Source: Boseongicola sp. SB0675_bin_26
GTDB lineage: Bacteria > Pseudomonadota > Alphaproteobacteria > Rhodobacterales > Rhodobacteraceae
NCBI GenBank assembly: GCA_009843725.1
Contig: VYCX01000181.1
Span: 1-6,589, forward strand
Reading direction: 5' to 3'
Length of the DNA: 6,589 bases
Positions 6,212 through 6,589 of the stretch are shown here, piece by piece (position 1 is the first letter of the stretch; the number at the start of each line of letters is the position of its first letter). A program made the position numbers and the translations under genes. Under the pieces are notes generated by a model, which worked only from the letters and a program-made list of their open reading frames with translations, did not search any database and was not told the DNA's origin.

Positions 6212-6589
6212 GCCTTGACGCCATCGCGCGCTCCGAGATGGAAACCTGGTTCTCGGTCAGCCTATTCTATTCCCGTGAGGCCCGTTACCGGGACGAGCTC
6301 GAGTTCGACAAAGGGGTCGGCTTGATGGCTGAGGATATCCGTTACTGGATGCCGATTGTCTCAAACAGGATCGGGCGGGATGTCGGCAACGAACTGACGG
6401 TGCGTGGCGAACTTGCTCATTTCGAAGACGATCACGAGAGCCTGTCAAACCGTGTCCGGCGTCTGGCAACGGGCCGCGCTTGGGCGGAAACACCGCCGGG
6501 GCGGACCAATCATCTCATCTCGAATGTCGAGATTTGCGAAGTGGAAGGAGATCTCGTGAACGTGCGCTCGCAATTCCTGATCTATAGCT
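6208..6589 (+). CDS. Ring-hydroxylating dioxygenase beta subunit (3' end missing)
   Basis: This is the small structural subunit of the same oxygenase, with 127 residues visible and the frame still open at the window edge. Family members have about 160-190 residues, so roughly the last quarter is missing. The start overlaps the alpha stop as ATGA, and a GGGAG lies at the right distance. Features typical of the family's NTF2/SnoaL-like fold are the N-terminal helix with FYSREARYRDE (residues 20-30), the strand segment EDIRYWMPI (42-50), and RLATGRAWAETPPGRTNHLISNV (85-107), where beta subunits have the conserved W-E-P-R-x-R-H-like run. The later GDLVNVRSQFLIY also fits. It holds no cofactor and assembles with alpha into a hexamer (alpha3beta3) in characterised relatives. 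The identity rests on these matches plus position right after alpha. Confidence 0.9.
   Translation, partial: MSLDAIARSEMETWFSVSLFYSREARYRDELEFDKGVGLMAEDIRYWMPIVSNRIGRDVGNELTVRGELAHFEDDHESLSNRVRRLATGRAWAETPPGRTNHLISNVEICEVEGDLVNVRSQFLIYS

Overview
The window is GC-rich (clearly above 60 % by eye) and densely coding. It reads as an alphaproteobacterium, most plausibly of the Rhodobacterales or Rhizobiales type. That placement is inferred from composition and from the style of the IclR, rhodanese, DAO-family oxidase and PrpE proteins; there is no rRNA or other taxonomic marker. No tRNA, CRISPR array, intact insertion sequence or integrase was found.

Layout. (1) Bases 1-672 (+) are the 3' part of an IclR-family regulator whose start lies outside the window. 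(2) A small rhodanese-like sulfurtransferase (669-1049, -) converges on it, and the two stop codons share one CTAG. (3) A divergent intergenic region of about 108 bp carries an inverted repeat that could be an operator. It leads to a DAO-type FAD-dependent amine/amino-acid oxidase (about 1158-2435, +). (4) A short ATGA-coupled reading frame, apparently broken by a frameshift, fills 2432-2559. (5) A full-length propionyl-CoA synthetase-like acyl-CoA ligase (PrpE family, 2571-4487, +) follows. (6) A 401-bp stretch without a convincing gene precedes a Rieske ring-hydroxylating oxygenase alpha subunit (4889-6211, +), which overlaps by ATGA the beta subunit (6208 to the window end, incomplete).

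How the genes may work together (inference). The right half looks like part of a catabolic locus: a two-component Rieske dioxygenase (alpha and beta) that would hydroxylate an aromatic compound, with a short-chain acyl-CoA ligase that could activate a C3 acid released downstream or handle another carboxylate. The oxygenase needs an electron-transfer ferredoxin and reductase, and these are not in the window. The left half (IclR, rhodanese, FAD oxidase) resembles an amine or amino-acid utilisation module. IclR proteins often control such catabolic genes, so the regulator may act on the 1050-1157 region. From about 2560 onward the sequence looks less GC-rich than before, so the two halves may have different histories. 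All families here are known; I see no clear evidence for a wholly new system. The most unusual points are the gene combination, the broken small frame, the candidate operators and the long spacer before the oxygenase.
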